Origin: Sordaria brevicollis
Lineage: Eukaryota; Ascomycota; Sordariomycetes; Sordariales; Sordariaceae
Assembly (NCBI GenBank): GCA_033439795.1
Contig: JAUTDP010000006.1
Location: 1,116,001 to 1,180,000 of the forward strand
Direction: 5' to 3'
DNA length: 64,000 bases
In this document: one piece after another, positions 1 to 10,700 of the stretch
Numbering within the stretch: the stretch's first letter is position 1
How the letters are laid out: every line of letters starts with the position of its first letter
Translations under genes and position numbers: made by a program
Notes under the pieces: generated by a model
Told to the model about the DNA's origin: nothing
The model's database searches: none
What the model saw: the letters and a program-made list of their open reading frames with translations, nothing else

Positions 1-2
1 TT

Positions 3-1042
<1,040 letters not shown>

Positions 1043-1693
1043 GCATGCTGCGCTTAAACGTTGATTGAGTGGTTGGGTTTTGGGGTTTTTGGGGCGTAAT
1101 ACTGATGGCGAACGGCAAGAGGATGTTGTGCTGCTGGGCGGCAGTATCTGGGTAGCCCTTATACTTGGCTTTTTACGGTCTTTGCTAGCTCGCGGTGCTG
1201 TTGATATTTTTGCGGCGAAAGACACACTTTGCTGATAGTACGCATATATGGCTGAAAACAGAAACATAATGTATGAACTACACCTTGGGGGTGAGGAGGC
1301 TGGGGAGGCGCCCTGAAGTGAGCAATAAAGGGAGATCAAAAGTAGCAGCAAGAAGACATGAATGATATGTATGGCGTGATAATAGAGATGTTGTATATCT
1401 ATCGACAAGACCGGGTATTCGCTTCCCATATTCAAGGAGCAATGATGTCGGTTTCTTATGTATTCGCTCAAAGAGTAATATGCATGTATCAGCCGACGAA
1501 ACCACATCCCAAGCTACCTGAAAAACAACCGCAAGAGTACATCCTTCCGTCGCTCCAGCCGGATGCCCTACAAGACATACAAATACAGTCAACACTCTGC
1601 AGAGGCACTCAGCCTCTGCGACCTCCTGCGTGAGCCTCCTCTCCCACCTAGCGAGTCTGTGTCCGACCCCTGTAACTTCAACTCCCAGGGTTC

Positions 1694-3469
1694 CTACACC
1701 CTCAGCCCATTCTCCAACACTTTCCGTCCTCTGTCATCATACACAATCGAGCTAAACGCCTCGAAGTCGTTCGAATCTACCAGATACTCATCATCATCCG
1801 CATCATTTAAGGGCAGTAAGCTGTACAGACCACTACCGGGCTTAGGCCACAAAGCCGCTAGCGGGTCGTACTCTTCCTCATCCTCGCCATTCTCCTCCTG
1901 ACTGGGTTCCCGTGAGAGGACGATATCCTTGAGACTCTTGCCATTCGGTCCTGATCTCTGGCCCTTCCCATTGTTGATGTTTTTAGAAGGGGCAGGAGGG
2001 CCCGGAAAGATGGGTAAGTCAGGATGAACCTCCAAAGCAGCCATTATCAATCCCACCAGCTCTTGCGGGGGTAAAGTAGAGAGATAAGCCCGCCTTTGCT
2101 GGGGCGGTTTATCTGCCCAACCTGTCCTCGTCATTTGCTGTTGTTGTTGCTGCTGTTGTTCTGCTGCCGCAGCTAGTTTTTGTTGCTTTTTGCTAAGATG
2201 TTTCTCTCGTTTAGCCACGCATATGGAACAGATCCATGATCGGGTCTGATCGCGGATTACTTCCGAGGCGATAAAGGGGTCGTGGCAGCGCTGATGCCAG
2301 CCTTCGTTGCACCCGTCGCAAAAGACCATGGGGTTAGAGGCCGGGGAGTGCATGCGGGTGCATTTTTTGCAGAGGGCTTGGTCGGCTGTGCGCTTGTTGC
2401 TGCCGTACTGTCCACCATGGGATGGGAGGCTGTTGGTGTTGCGGTGCTTCTTGTTGGCGGCGTCGACGGCGGCTGGGTTGTAGGTGGTTGGTTTGAGCAC
2501 TTGCCGGCCGGATTTGGTCATGGTTAGGAGAGCAGAGGCAGCGCCAGCGGCCCCGGACGGTGTGGTAACGACTTCTTCGCGTTCGGAAACATCAGAAAGA
2601 CTGGAGAGACTGCTAATCTCGTCAATGTCTTGCTGTTGTTGCTTGATTCGCTTTTTCCTGTGGCCGGTGGCCGCATCTGACGCTGCTGATAGGGCTGCTG
2701 CTGCTGCGGCGGCTTTGCTGGCGTTGGAAGGACGACCGACTGGGTTACCTGTTGATGTCTTTGCCTTTTTGGGTTTGCTTTCTCCGGAGGTGCTAGCGGC
2801 GGCGGTGATGGTGGAGGAAGAAGAGGCAGGTTTGGGTGCTTTCACTACCGAGACTTTGCCTGATGCCGTGAGACCGCTGTTGATGTTCTTGATGGCGCTA
2901 GTTGTGTTGTTTTTGAAGGTTAAGGATTTGTGTTTTGGAGGCGGCGGCGGTGGCAGTGGTAGTGATAGGTTTGCTGTCGTCGAACTTGAAGAACCAGTAC
3001 GTGGTATCGTCGAAATACTACTCGGCAGAACAAGGTTCTTGACTGTCGTTGTCGTCGTCGAGGATGGTGATGACATCTTGGTGCTCGGCATTACCAGGGG
3101 CATCTTTAAGCTCATGGAAGTTGAAGTTCTTAACCCCGTGCCGGCCACCAGCCTCTTCTTCGCGTCTTCGAACGCATCTTGCTCAAGCTTGATAGTAGGA
3201 CTGCTGCCCGCGACCACTGTCGTCATTTTTGATGACACTGGTGAACTGAAACTGCTGCCGCTTCCATCATTCTTTCCATCCTTGGCCTTCAGCCGTTGAA
3301 GAATCAGCTGGGTAGCTGCCGAGAATTGTGGTACATATGGCCGTGAGGATGAGGTAGATGCAGAGGACGAGATGGTGGGTCCCGAACCGGGTGCCGGAGA
3401 CGGCGTTGAGATGGCCGGTGTTGTCGGCTTGGCTGCCTGTTGGCTCGTGTTCGGTGTCTGGTCTGCCAT
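1694..3469 (-). CDS. PHD-finger protein, 591 aa
   Basis: Single-exon gene for a probable nuclear chromatin-associated protein. A single C4HC3 PHD finger lies at about residues 367-420, with CKKC, MVFCDGC, GWHQRC and SWICSIC supplying the zinc ligands. PHD fingers of this type usually read histone H3 tails, but the specificity cannot be told here. The N-terminal 360 residues are Ser/Pro/Ala-rich low complexity with basic stretches (KPKKAK, HRKKRIK) that could serve nuclear import. A Gln run (about residues 440-447) follows the finger, then a short conserved-looking block (PPQELVGLIMAALEVHPDLP) and an acidic C terminus. The start (ATG at 3469) opens directly into low-complexity sequence, so its exact position is less certain than the rest. 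No closer family assignment is made. Confidence 0.85.
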   Translation of the reverse strand: MADQTPNTSQQAAKPTTPAISTPSPAPGSGPTISSSASTSSSRPYVPQFSAATQLILQRLKAKDGKNDGSGSSFSSPVSSKMTTVVAGSSPTIKLEQDAFEDAKKRLVAGTGLRTSTSMSLKMPLVMPSTKMSSPSSTTTTTVKNLVLPSSISTIPRTGSSSSTTANLSLPLPPPPPPKHKSLTFKNNTTSAIKNINSGLTASGKVSVVKAPKPASSSSTITAAASTSGESKPKKAKTSTGNPVGRPSNASKAAAAAAALSAASDAATGHRKKRIKQQQQDIDEISSLSSLSDVSEREEVVTTPSGAAGAASALLTMTKSGRQVLKPTTYNPAAVDAANKKHRNTNSLPSHGGQYGSNKRTADQALCKKCTRMHSPASNPMVFCDGCNEGWHQRCHDPFIASEVIRDQTRSWICSICVAKREKHLSKKQQKLAAAAEQQQQQQQQMTRTGWADKPPQQRRAYLSTLPPQELVGLIMAALEVHPDLPIFPGPPAPSKNINNGKGQRSGPNGKSLKDIVLSREPSQEENGEDEEEYDPLAALWPKPGSGLYSLLPLNDADDDEYLVDSNDFEAFSSIVYDDRGRKVLENGLRV

Positions 3470-4010
3470 GTTGCAAAAGATGGTTGTAAAGATATGAGGG
3501 TGTGTTGTATGGTGCTCATATCTTGACCTGATACAAGGTCGGTGTTAGTGGTTGGCGGCGACTGACAGTTGAAGGATGCGCAGACTCACTAATGATATCG
3601 TCTTGTGTTCATGGCCATTCTCTTCCGCAGACCCTATCATGAATTCCTCCCTCTGGATATCGTTGGAGATCTTCCCATGGCAAACTTTTCCACTAGAAAA
3701 AGATGTTCGGTGGATTGCATGAAGAGCAAATTTGCGGAGTGCCTGAAAAGCGAGAATTGGGAGGAAGTAAACGGTGTCGCGATTTCCCGAAAATGGGATG
3801 TTAGAACCTGAGCTTGAACATGGGGAGGCCGGAAAGGGCATTCACAGTGCAGTCATTGGATCACTGTAGCGACAGCATGGACCACGTGAAACACACGTTG
3901 TACCCTAACCCTTCCACGCCTATAAGCAAAATCGAACGATAGGTTTGGTTAGGGCACTGGTGAATGTCATTTTGTCAACTGTAAACAGCCCATCTATACT
4001 ATCACGATCA
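3470..4010. other. intergenic: 5' side of the PHD gene, 3' side of the CoA-transferase gene
   Basis: No coding region is supported here. The stretch must hold the PHD gene promoter and 5' leader. Short open frames lack any recognisable protein character. Confidence 0.6.
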
Positions 4011-5505
4011 TCACCTAACCACGCCCCTTTCCTTCAGCTGGGCTATTTGCTCGTCACTCAGCCCTACATGCTCCCTCAATACCTCATCGGTATGCTGTCC
4101 TAGCGTTGGCGGCGGACTTCTGATTGTGGGACTCGTTTCCGAGTACTTGACAGGCGAGTTCACCATCTTGATGGGTCCACACTCGTCATGCTCTACCTCA
4201 ACCACCATGTTGCGAGCAAGCGTGTGCTCGTGGGTTAGAGTGGTGAGAACATCATTGATAGCAGCATAGGGCAGGCCTTTACCCTCGAAGATGTCCAGCC
4301 ATTCCTGAGTGGTCTTGGTCTTCGTGATCTTTTCGATCTGCGCCTCAAGCTCGTCCCGATGCGCTACCCGCTGCGCGTTGATCTTGTACTTTGGGTCATC
4401 CTTCCACTCGGGACGTCCCAAACCGTCGCACAAGATTCCGAATAACCGATCGTTTCCTCCGCCGAAGAGAATATCGCCATCCTTGGTTTCGAAGGCCTTG
4501 TATGGAACAATTGACGCTGCGATTGTTAACGGTCGATACTATGAGAGAAGGGAGAATATGGGGCACTTACGATGGGCTGTACCCCAACGGCCGGAGTCTT
4601 TCTTTCCACTGATCAAGCAACTGCTTGCGATGTTCGCCAGCGTGGCCGTCTGAACATCGCTCAAGCACGCATCGATCCATTGCCCTCTGCCGGTTTTGGC
4701 ACGGGCAAGCAGGGCCGCCATGATGCTGTTGCTCGTATACAATCCCGTGGTGAGATCTGTCACGGCCACACCAACCTTGACTGGCGGTCCATCCCGAGCA
4801 CCGGTGATATGCATCAGACCAAACTCGGCCTCTACCATGACATCGTAGCCAGCTCTCTTTGAGTATGGCCCGGTCTGCCCGTAGCCGGTAATGGATGCGT
4901 AGATGAGTGCTGGGTTGATCTGGCGGAGGGTTTCATAATCCAAGCCGTACTTCTTTAGCGACCCGGGGACGTAGTTCTCCACGAGGATGTCACATTTGGC
5001 CGCCAGCTTCTGCAGGATTTCCACTCCTGCTGAATCTTGAAATGAGAGGGCGAGCGACTTCTTGTTTCGGTTGACCCCAAGAAAGTATGCAGATTCACCC
5101 GGCCCCTCCATGGACGAGCTGGACTTGTAGCTGGCATATGGTGGTCCCCATGCTCGAGTATCGTCACCCCTCACGGGATGCTCAACCTTGATAACTTCTG
5201 CGCTCAAAGGGTCTCAGCAGGGCTCTTGCATATCAGGATCGATGGACTCACCCAAGATCTCCCAGAATTTGTGTACAGTATGGCTGTATGACCATCAATG
5301 TTAGCTCGTCTCATGTATAGTGCATGATATGTGTTCTTACCCCAGCCAGCACTCTGGTCATGTCAAGGACACGATAACCCTCGAGAGGAAGTGTTCCAGC
5401 AGCGGAACGGACCGAGGAACTGGCGAAGCAACGGCGAGTCGTCACCGGAATAGAACGACCCAATGCCGTAGCACGGACGGCATTGAACAAACTGCGATGC
5501 ATCAT
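4011..5505 (-). CDS. CaiB/BaiF (class III) CoA-transferase, SUGCT-like, mitochondrial
   Basis: Class III CoA-transferase resembling succinyl-CoA:glutarate CoA-transferase (human SUGCT), which moves CoA between dicarboxylates in mitochondria. Four exons join in frame to 444 residues: 5505-5341, 5283-5252, 5202-4571 and 4516-4011. The 32-nt second exon supplies PYCTQILGDLG, joining LDMTRVLAG to AEVIKVEHP, the family's conserved N-terminal block. The catalytic Asp is in VAVTDLTTG at about residue 215. The N terminus (MMHRSLFNAVRATALG..., Arg/Ser-rich without acids) is a good mitochondrial presequence. The start at 5505 is preferred because an in-frame ATG at 5532 would prepend a hydrophobic stretch. 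All introns are GT-AG; the last uses an acceptor at 4517 rather than the nearer TATAG. The length matches SUGCT (about 445 aa). The exact acyl substrate is inferred. Confidence 0.9.
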
Positions 5506-6424
5506 GTCTAACACCACAAAACAGAAAACCAAAAATCATAAACTGGCCTGACCCAGAAGAGCTTCAGCCAAGACAGAATGACATATGTATGCTGCAGTAT
5601 GTACCTACTTATACCACATGGACGCCGCGGCGATCGGTGGGGATGAACGGAAGCTATTCCCGTTCCTTCCCCGCAGTTCCGGCGCTCTCCAGCCACCGGA
5701 TCCCGAGGTTTACAGTGCACCTTTCAGCGCCAGTCCGGTATTGGAACGGCAGGCGCCCTGGGTTTCAGGCTCTCAGCGGCATCGGCCACGATAAGGCAAG
5801 CTCCACTGAGGCCGCAGTAACATTGTTATCCCGGAACTTTTGTACATATTGGGCAAGCAAGTGCAAGACATTGAGTATCTGAAAGTAAATGTGCTTTCCT
5901 ATCATCTTTCTGTTGAGGGGGAACGACAGCGTCGTGACCCTACCATGACCATGTTGTTGAAACGGGTCTCTCAAGGCAAGGCAGGACGCTGGAACTTCGC
6001 ACCTGGATATCGACAACGGACCGGACCGCAAGTGGTCAACGGAAGAAAAGTTACAATTCAACCAACAGAGCCCCAGGACTTTGAATGCTAGCTAATTCAT
6101 ATCTTTGTACGTGAGAGTCTGGACCTCTTGTTCAGTGTTAATGTCAACTTCAAAGTCCTTCCATTGTTAACACTTGTGAAGGTTAACAGCTGCTAGCAGT
6201 TGACCAATCAGAAGACTCGGTTCGCCTTGCCTGAACGCCGTTCTCAACTTTTCCACAGCGCGTCTTGGGGAGTTCCACCTGTCCATCAAATACACCTGAT
6301 ATCATCCATCATCGAAACCCATTCCATCGCCTCTATCTCGACCACATTTCTGTCAGGGCACACACACATCACCATTCTAGAGTCACTTACTCAATAATAG
6401 AGGAAGAATAAACACTACAAAGAT
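5506..6424. other. shared upstream region between divergent CoA-transferase and SF3a2 genes
   Basis: The two genes are transcribed away from each other, so this stretch of about 0.9 kb holds both promoters. I found no clear TATA box and no supported coding region. Confidence 0.6.
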
Positions 6425-7168
6425 ATGGATTACCAGAACCGCGCGGGCTCCAAATTCGGCGGCGGCGGCGTCGCCTCCCACTCCGCCACCAACGCCGACC
6501 GGCGCGAGCGTCTTCGCAAGCTCGCTCTCGAGACTATCGATCTCGACAAAGACCCCTACATCTTCCGCAACCATCTCGGCTCCTTCGAATGCCGTCTCTG
6601 TCTGACGGTGCACCAAAACGACGGCTCCTACCTAGCCCACACGCAGGGCAAGAAGCATCAAACGAACCTCGCCCGCCGCGCCGCCCGCGAGCAAAAGGAA
6701 GGCAAAGGCGAAGTCGACCCGCAAACCGGCCTACCCGTCGGCGTCGTCGGCGCCGGTTTTGCTGCTTTGGGTCTGGGCGCCGGCGGTGCGCGCAAGAATG
6801 TTGTCAAGATCGGTCGTCCGGGATACAAGATCACCAAAGTCCGCGACCCCATCACCCGCCAGCAGGGCTTGCTGTTCCAGCTGCAGTACCCGGATATTGC
6901 GACGGGCGTCACGCCCAAGTGGCAGGTTATGAGCGCGTTCAGCCAACGGGTCGAGGAGCCGGATAGGAATTTCCAGTATCTGCTGGTCGCCGCGGAGCCG
7001 TACGAGACGTGCGGGTTCAAGATCCCTGCTAGGGAGCTGGATAAGCGCGAGGACAAGCAGTTTGAGTTTTGGGACCCGGATAGCAAGGAGTACTGGGTGC
7101 AGATCATGTTCATGACGGAGCGTGAGGAGAGGTTTAATGCGGCGCCTGGTTTGACGGGAAGGAGATGA
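6425..7168 (+). CDS. prp11: splicing factor 3a subunit 2 (SF3a66/Prp11/Sap62 homologue)
   Basis: Component of the SF3a complex of the U2 snRNP, needed for prespliceosome assembly at the branch site. It is a single exon of 247 residues, close to yeast Prp11 (266) and lacking the long proline-rich tail of human SF3A2. The N terminus MDYQNRAGSKFGGGGVAS is the classic family start. A matrin-type C2H2 zinc finger follows (FECRLCLTVHQNDGSYLAHT, with a second His in GKKH) at residues 57-80. Then come the Ala/Gly linker, KIGRPGYKITKVRDP, and the C-terminal SF3a66 domain with LLVAAEPYETCGFKIP and QIMFMTEREERF. The start is unambiguous. It is divergent from the CoA-transferase gene and has no functional link to it. 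Confidence 0.97.
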   Translation: MDYQNRAGSKFGGGGVASHSATNADRRERLRKLALETIDLDKDPYIFRNHLGSFECRLCLTVHQNDGSYLAHTQGKKHQTNLARRAAREQKEGKGEVDPQTGLPVGVVGAGFAALGLGAGGARKNVVKIGRPGYKITKVRDPITRQQGLLFQLQYPDIATGVTPKWQVMSAFSQRVEEPDRNFQYLLVAAEPYETCGFKIPARELDKREDKQFEFWDPDSKEYWVQIMFMTEREERFNAAPGLTGRR

Positions 7169-8343
7169 GTTGATAACGTACTTCTCTCCTCTGCGCTTGC
7201 TGCAGGAGATAATTGTTCGAAATTGTTTTGGGATGGGAAAATATGCTTGGCGTTTATGGAGTTTTCTGTCAGCAGTCGTGTAATGGCCACTGGTGCTGCT
7301 TCGGCTTCTTGGATGTCACCCAAGTCACATTGAGACCGCAGGAGGGCTTGCTGGAAGGATGATGGAGCAGGCCATGACGCCCGGACTTGCGTCGAAGAAC
7401 AGACTACGCCTCGGACAGCGGCCTTAGTCCAACGGCGATCCGAGTTCATATCGCATCGTTCCAATAATTTTTTTGGACGTACAGCACCGTTTGGAAGGTC
7501 GATTGGGCGTCGAGCAGGAATCCGGAAGATTTATCCGAGGCCTTCACGACGACGTAAGAATTCGAATTCGGCCGCGGACGGAGATTATCGGTCAGGACGA
7601 GGGCTAGCACGTTGCCAACACCAACACGGATGGGAAGAAGTTTGGAATTGTTGTTGTAAGGCTATATAAACAGACTTGGAGTTGCTTGTTCCCTCCTAGC
7701 TGACACATGCAACAGACCCGATGAGCGGACATTACGCCCATTGTCACGTCCTCTTCACTTGCCATCGTGAGTGTACCTTTTATTGTTCCTTGATGTGATA
7801 TGAAGTGAGTTACATGCTATCTTACTCGTAAAATAGGTGGGACAGGTAGGTTTGCTATTGTAACTCGTAGTCAACTAGCAATTTCTTGTTCTGTGCTGTA
7901 GAATCTATCTAGACTTGATGATTCAACAGGGCGGAGGAGAGCAGCACTAACAGCTTCCTCATGACCCCATAATGCATGCTTCCGTACCAATCAACGACCC
8001 CTAATAAACCAAGCTCAGATCTGCCTTTTGTACATCATTGTCGATTGCAATAGCATTGGAACATATTGCGAAAAAAGGACAACAGCACAAGCAGGTGGGA
8101 GAGGCGAGCGCGAGCCGAGAACTCCAGGAAGGGCTTCGATCATGCAAGCAAAATCAAAACCACGACGACACGGAGCCCAACCAGAACACGCAAACCTTTC
8201 CCACAAGCAAGGGTTGTCGGAGTTGGTTTGGACCGGTGACTCGGAAGTATCTGTAAGAATCATCACCGCAAGGTTTCTTCAGGGTATTGTAGTGGGAGCG
8301 GAAGCAAGCCGTCAAGGGATGGACTGGACTCAGTCCATCCGAC
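7169..8343. other. intergenic between convergent genes
   Basis: This holds the 3' ends of the SF3a2 gene and of the asparagine synthetase-like gene. No RNA gene or coding region is recognised. A TATATAA-like string at 7670-7680 and intron-like strings near 7768-7910 could mark a short unannotated transcript, but nothing supports one firmly. Confidence 0.5.
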
Positions 8344-10461
8344 CTAAGCAATCAAAGTTGTTCCCTTTACCCTGCCGCTTTCCATCTTGGCCGTTCTGGC
8401 GCCGAATTGAATCTATTGTTCGTGATCCACAGTCAGTCATGTTTCTTTCTCTTCTTTGTGATGGGGACCAGGAAGATTGTGTGTCAAGACTTACAGCCCT
8501 CTTCTTCTCCTGCGCCACCCCTTCCATACCCAATTCCAGCGCAAGCAGCCTCAGAACTCTCTTGCCCGCCTCAACTTCCCCATCTCCGTTTTCAAAGTCA
8601 CACTTCTCCCACGCCGGAGTGTCCATGGCCCACCTGACCAGCCTCTCGTCCAGAAAAGGAAACCTCACCTCCTTACTCCAGTGCGACATGGCCCGATCGT
8701 CTCGGCCGAGGTTCCGCTTACCCAGACGACCGACGTCCAGCAAGAGCTCTTCGACGAGACCGGCATACCCGGCCCGCTCGTAGGCTGAAGGGTGGCGGGA
8801 ATATCCGCCGAACAGCTCGTCAGCTCCCAGCCCGGAGAGTAGCACGCGAGCTGGAGAGACGTACTGCTCCTCCGCCCGGCCGTCCAGGTGAGTGCACGCG
8901 CCTTGGCCGCGGGCGGCGAAGTAGAGAGCGTAGCCGATGGAGAGATCCATCTCGGTGTTGTGAGGGTAGATGAGGGAGATCACCTGCTGACGGTGGGAAA
9001 GGGTTTCGGTGTAGGGGACGTTTACCTGGTAGGTAGCAAGCAAACATGTTAAAAACACTATCAATATGCGAATGGGGCGAGCGGGAACTGTGAACAGGAG
9101 ACTGTGGTGGCAACTTACAGCTACAAACCGGAAGGCCCGTCCCGGACAGACTTTCTGCAGCTCGGCGAATGATTTCCTGCCGGTGATTCTGTCGGGACAG
9201 GCCTCGTAGAAGTCGATGCTATCAACATCGACTTCATCGCCATTCTCCTTGCTCTTCTTGGCATGATCTTTGCGAAGCTGGGCCACAACACGAGGGTTTT
9301 CAAACGCCACGTTCAGGAGATCGATCCCTTGATCCGGGTCCATGACCTCGTGGGCCAGTCGCGCAAGCACAGTGCAGTCCAGACCACCCGAGAAAAGCAC
9401 AGCAACGCGAGTGTCGTGAGCTACTTTGTCTGCGCCAGGAGGCTGCGGGATGTTGAGGGCGCGCAGAGACAAGGAATCTATGAGTTGCTGCTTCAACGCT
9501 GCCACTGACGGAGAAGTCGCGGACAGTGGCGCATAACCTGAGGGTGGCGGGAGAGACTTGTTGAATCTGCCAATGCTAGAAACCTGTAGAGAGAGAGTAT
9601 AGTGAGTTTGAACGACACCCTTACCCACGATAATCATGCCGCCGTGCAAAGACCAAACACAAGAGGAAATCACAAGTGGCAACGCGAAGTACTCACAAAC
9701 TCTGCGGGGTCAACGCCCACGATCCAATCCCTCCTCAACGGTTCCAACCCCGTACCCGTTCCCGACGAAGACAACGTGCCCAAATCAAGCACATAAATCC
9801 CATCAGCTTCCACCTCCTTCCACCCACTCTTAGCCCCGTCGGCATTGGCCTCACCGCCACCACCGCCACCACCGTTCAACTCAGCAACACTAGACACCAC
9901 CACCTCCCCCGTCCTCCCATCCCTTTTCATCATCAGGCTCCTCCGGCCCAGCCGATCTCTCCCAAAGAAGATTTTTCTACCATGCTCATACCAGTAGACA
10001 AAGGCGAACGGACCTTCGATGGTTCGGAAGACATCCAGAATCTTGTCTTCAGTCGCGGTCGAAGCACTAGCCTCAACCTCCTTCAACATCCCCCAAATCA
10101 CCTCTCCATCATTAACACCCTCGCCCGTTACAGGCTGGCCATTGATGCGCCACGCTTCACCGTTCCAGCAGAGGACTGAGCCCCTCTGAGAGGAGTCGCT
10201 GTTGTCGCTGTCTAAGTCACAGTGAGGTTGTTTGGCGACGTGATCGCCGCGGAGGGCGAGGACGGTGGATGTGAGCTTTAGATTCCAGCTGTTTGCATCT
10301 GACGAGTCGCTGTCGCTGCCGTTGTTTTGAGTGGACGGAGTGATGCGCCGCTCAACTTGGCCGAGGTAATCGGGACCGCGGTTGCAGAGACAGCGGGTTA
10401 ACTCTGGAGAGACGGTGTGGGTGATGCCCGGGGGTGTTAGGACGGCGTGAATGCCGCACAT
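8344..10461 (-). CDS. asparagine synthetase domain-containing protein (ASNSD1 / YML096W type)
   Basis: Class II glutamine amidotransferase fused to an asparagine synthetase domain, matching the ASNSD1 family rather than canonical Asn synthetase. Four exons give 609 residues in frame: 10461-9697, 9583-9119, 9025-8495 and 8412-8344. The N terminus MCGIHAVL has the nucleophile Cys2 and is followed by RGPDYLG. The ATP-pyrophosphatase loop is VLFSGGLDCTV at about residue 315. The synthetase domain continues through VPYTETLSHRQQV, LLSGLGADELFGGYSRH and SKEVRFPFLDERLVRWA. The 69-nt last exon restores the family's C-terminal IQFGARTAKME. Introns are 113, 93 and 82 nt with GT-AG borders. The biochemical role of this family is poorly defined, so asparagine synthesis is not assured. 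A hAT transposon sits 89 bp upstream of the ATG. Confidence 0.93.
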
Positions 10462-10542
10462 TATGGGCGAGGTTTGGATGATGGATGGCGGGGTTGGCGT
10501 TGGATGTTGGTGGCAGGTGCAGGTGAGATTTGGCTCTTGAGA

Positions 10543-10550
10543 GGTTGAAG
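10543..10550. repeat. left 8-bp target-site duplication of the hAT element
   Basis: GGTTGAAG abuts the left terminal inverted repeat and recurs exactly at 13910-13917 next to the right one. An 8-bp duplication is the hallmark of hAT transposition. Confidence 0.93.
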
Positions 10551-10572
10551 CAGGAAGCCCAACAAGTCAAAT
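10551..10572 (+). repeat. left terminal inverted repeat of the hAT element
   Basis: 22 bp beginning CAGGAAGCCC, exactly inverted at 13888-13909. Beyond 22 bp, similarity continues imperfectly through AAATCAAATC. Confidence 0.95.
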
Positions 10573-10700
10573 ATATCCAAATCAAATCCAGCAAATCTGG
10601 GCGGAGATTTGACCAAATCCAGGGTAGAGACTTAACTCGCAAATCCAAATCTAGAGTCCCCCCGGCTCGTTTTTACAAGCAAATATCCCTCATTTGGTTA
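10573..10700 (+). repeat. left subterminal AAATC/GATTT repeats
   Basis: Several copies of AAATC (some on the opposite strand as GATTT) lie within about 130 bp of the left end. CpA and TpG are retained here, unlike in the interior. Arrays of short motifs near the ends bind transposase in other hAT elements; the same role here is an inference. Confidence 0.7.

Noticed and set aside
7558..7577. Tandem EcoRI-like sites followed by GGCCGCGG, resembling a cloning linker
   Set aside because: The flanks on both sides are ordinary intergenic sequence with no vector backbone. A true NotI site is not present.
8028..8783. 251-codon + strand frame
   Set aside because: Its right part is antisense to the last exons of the ASNSD1-like gene, and its left part is intergenic with no protein character.
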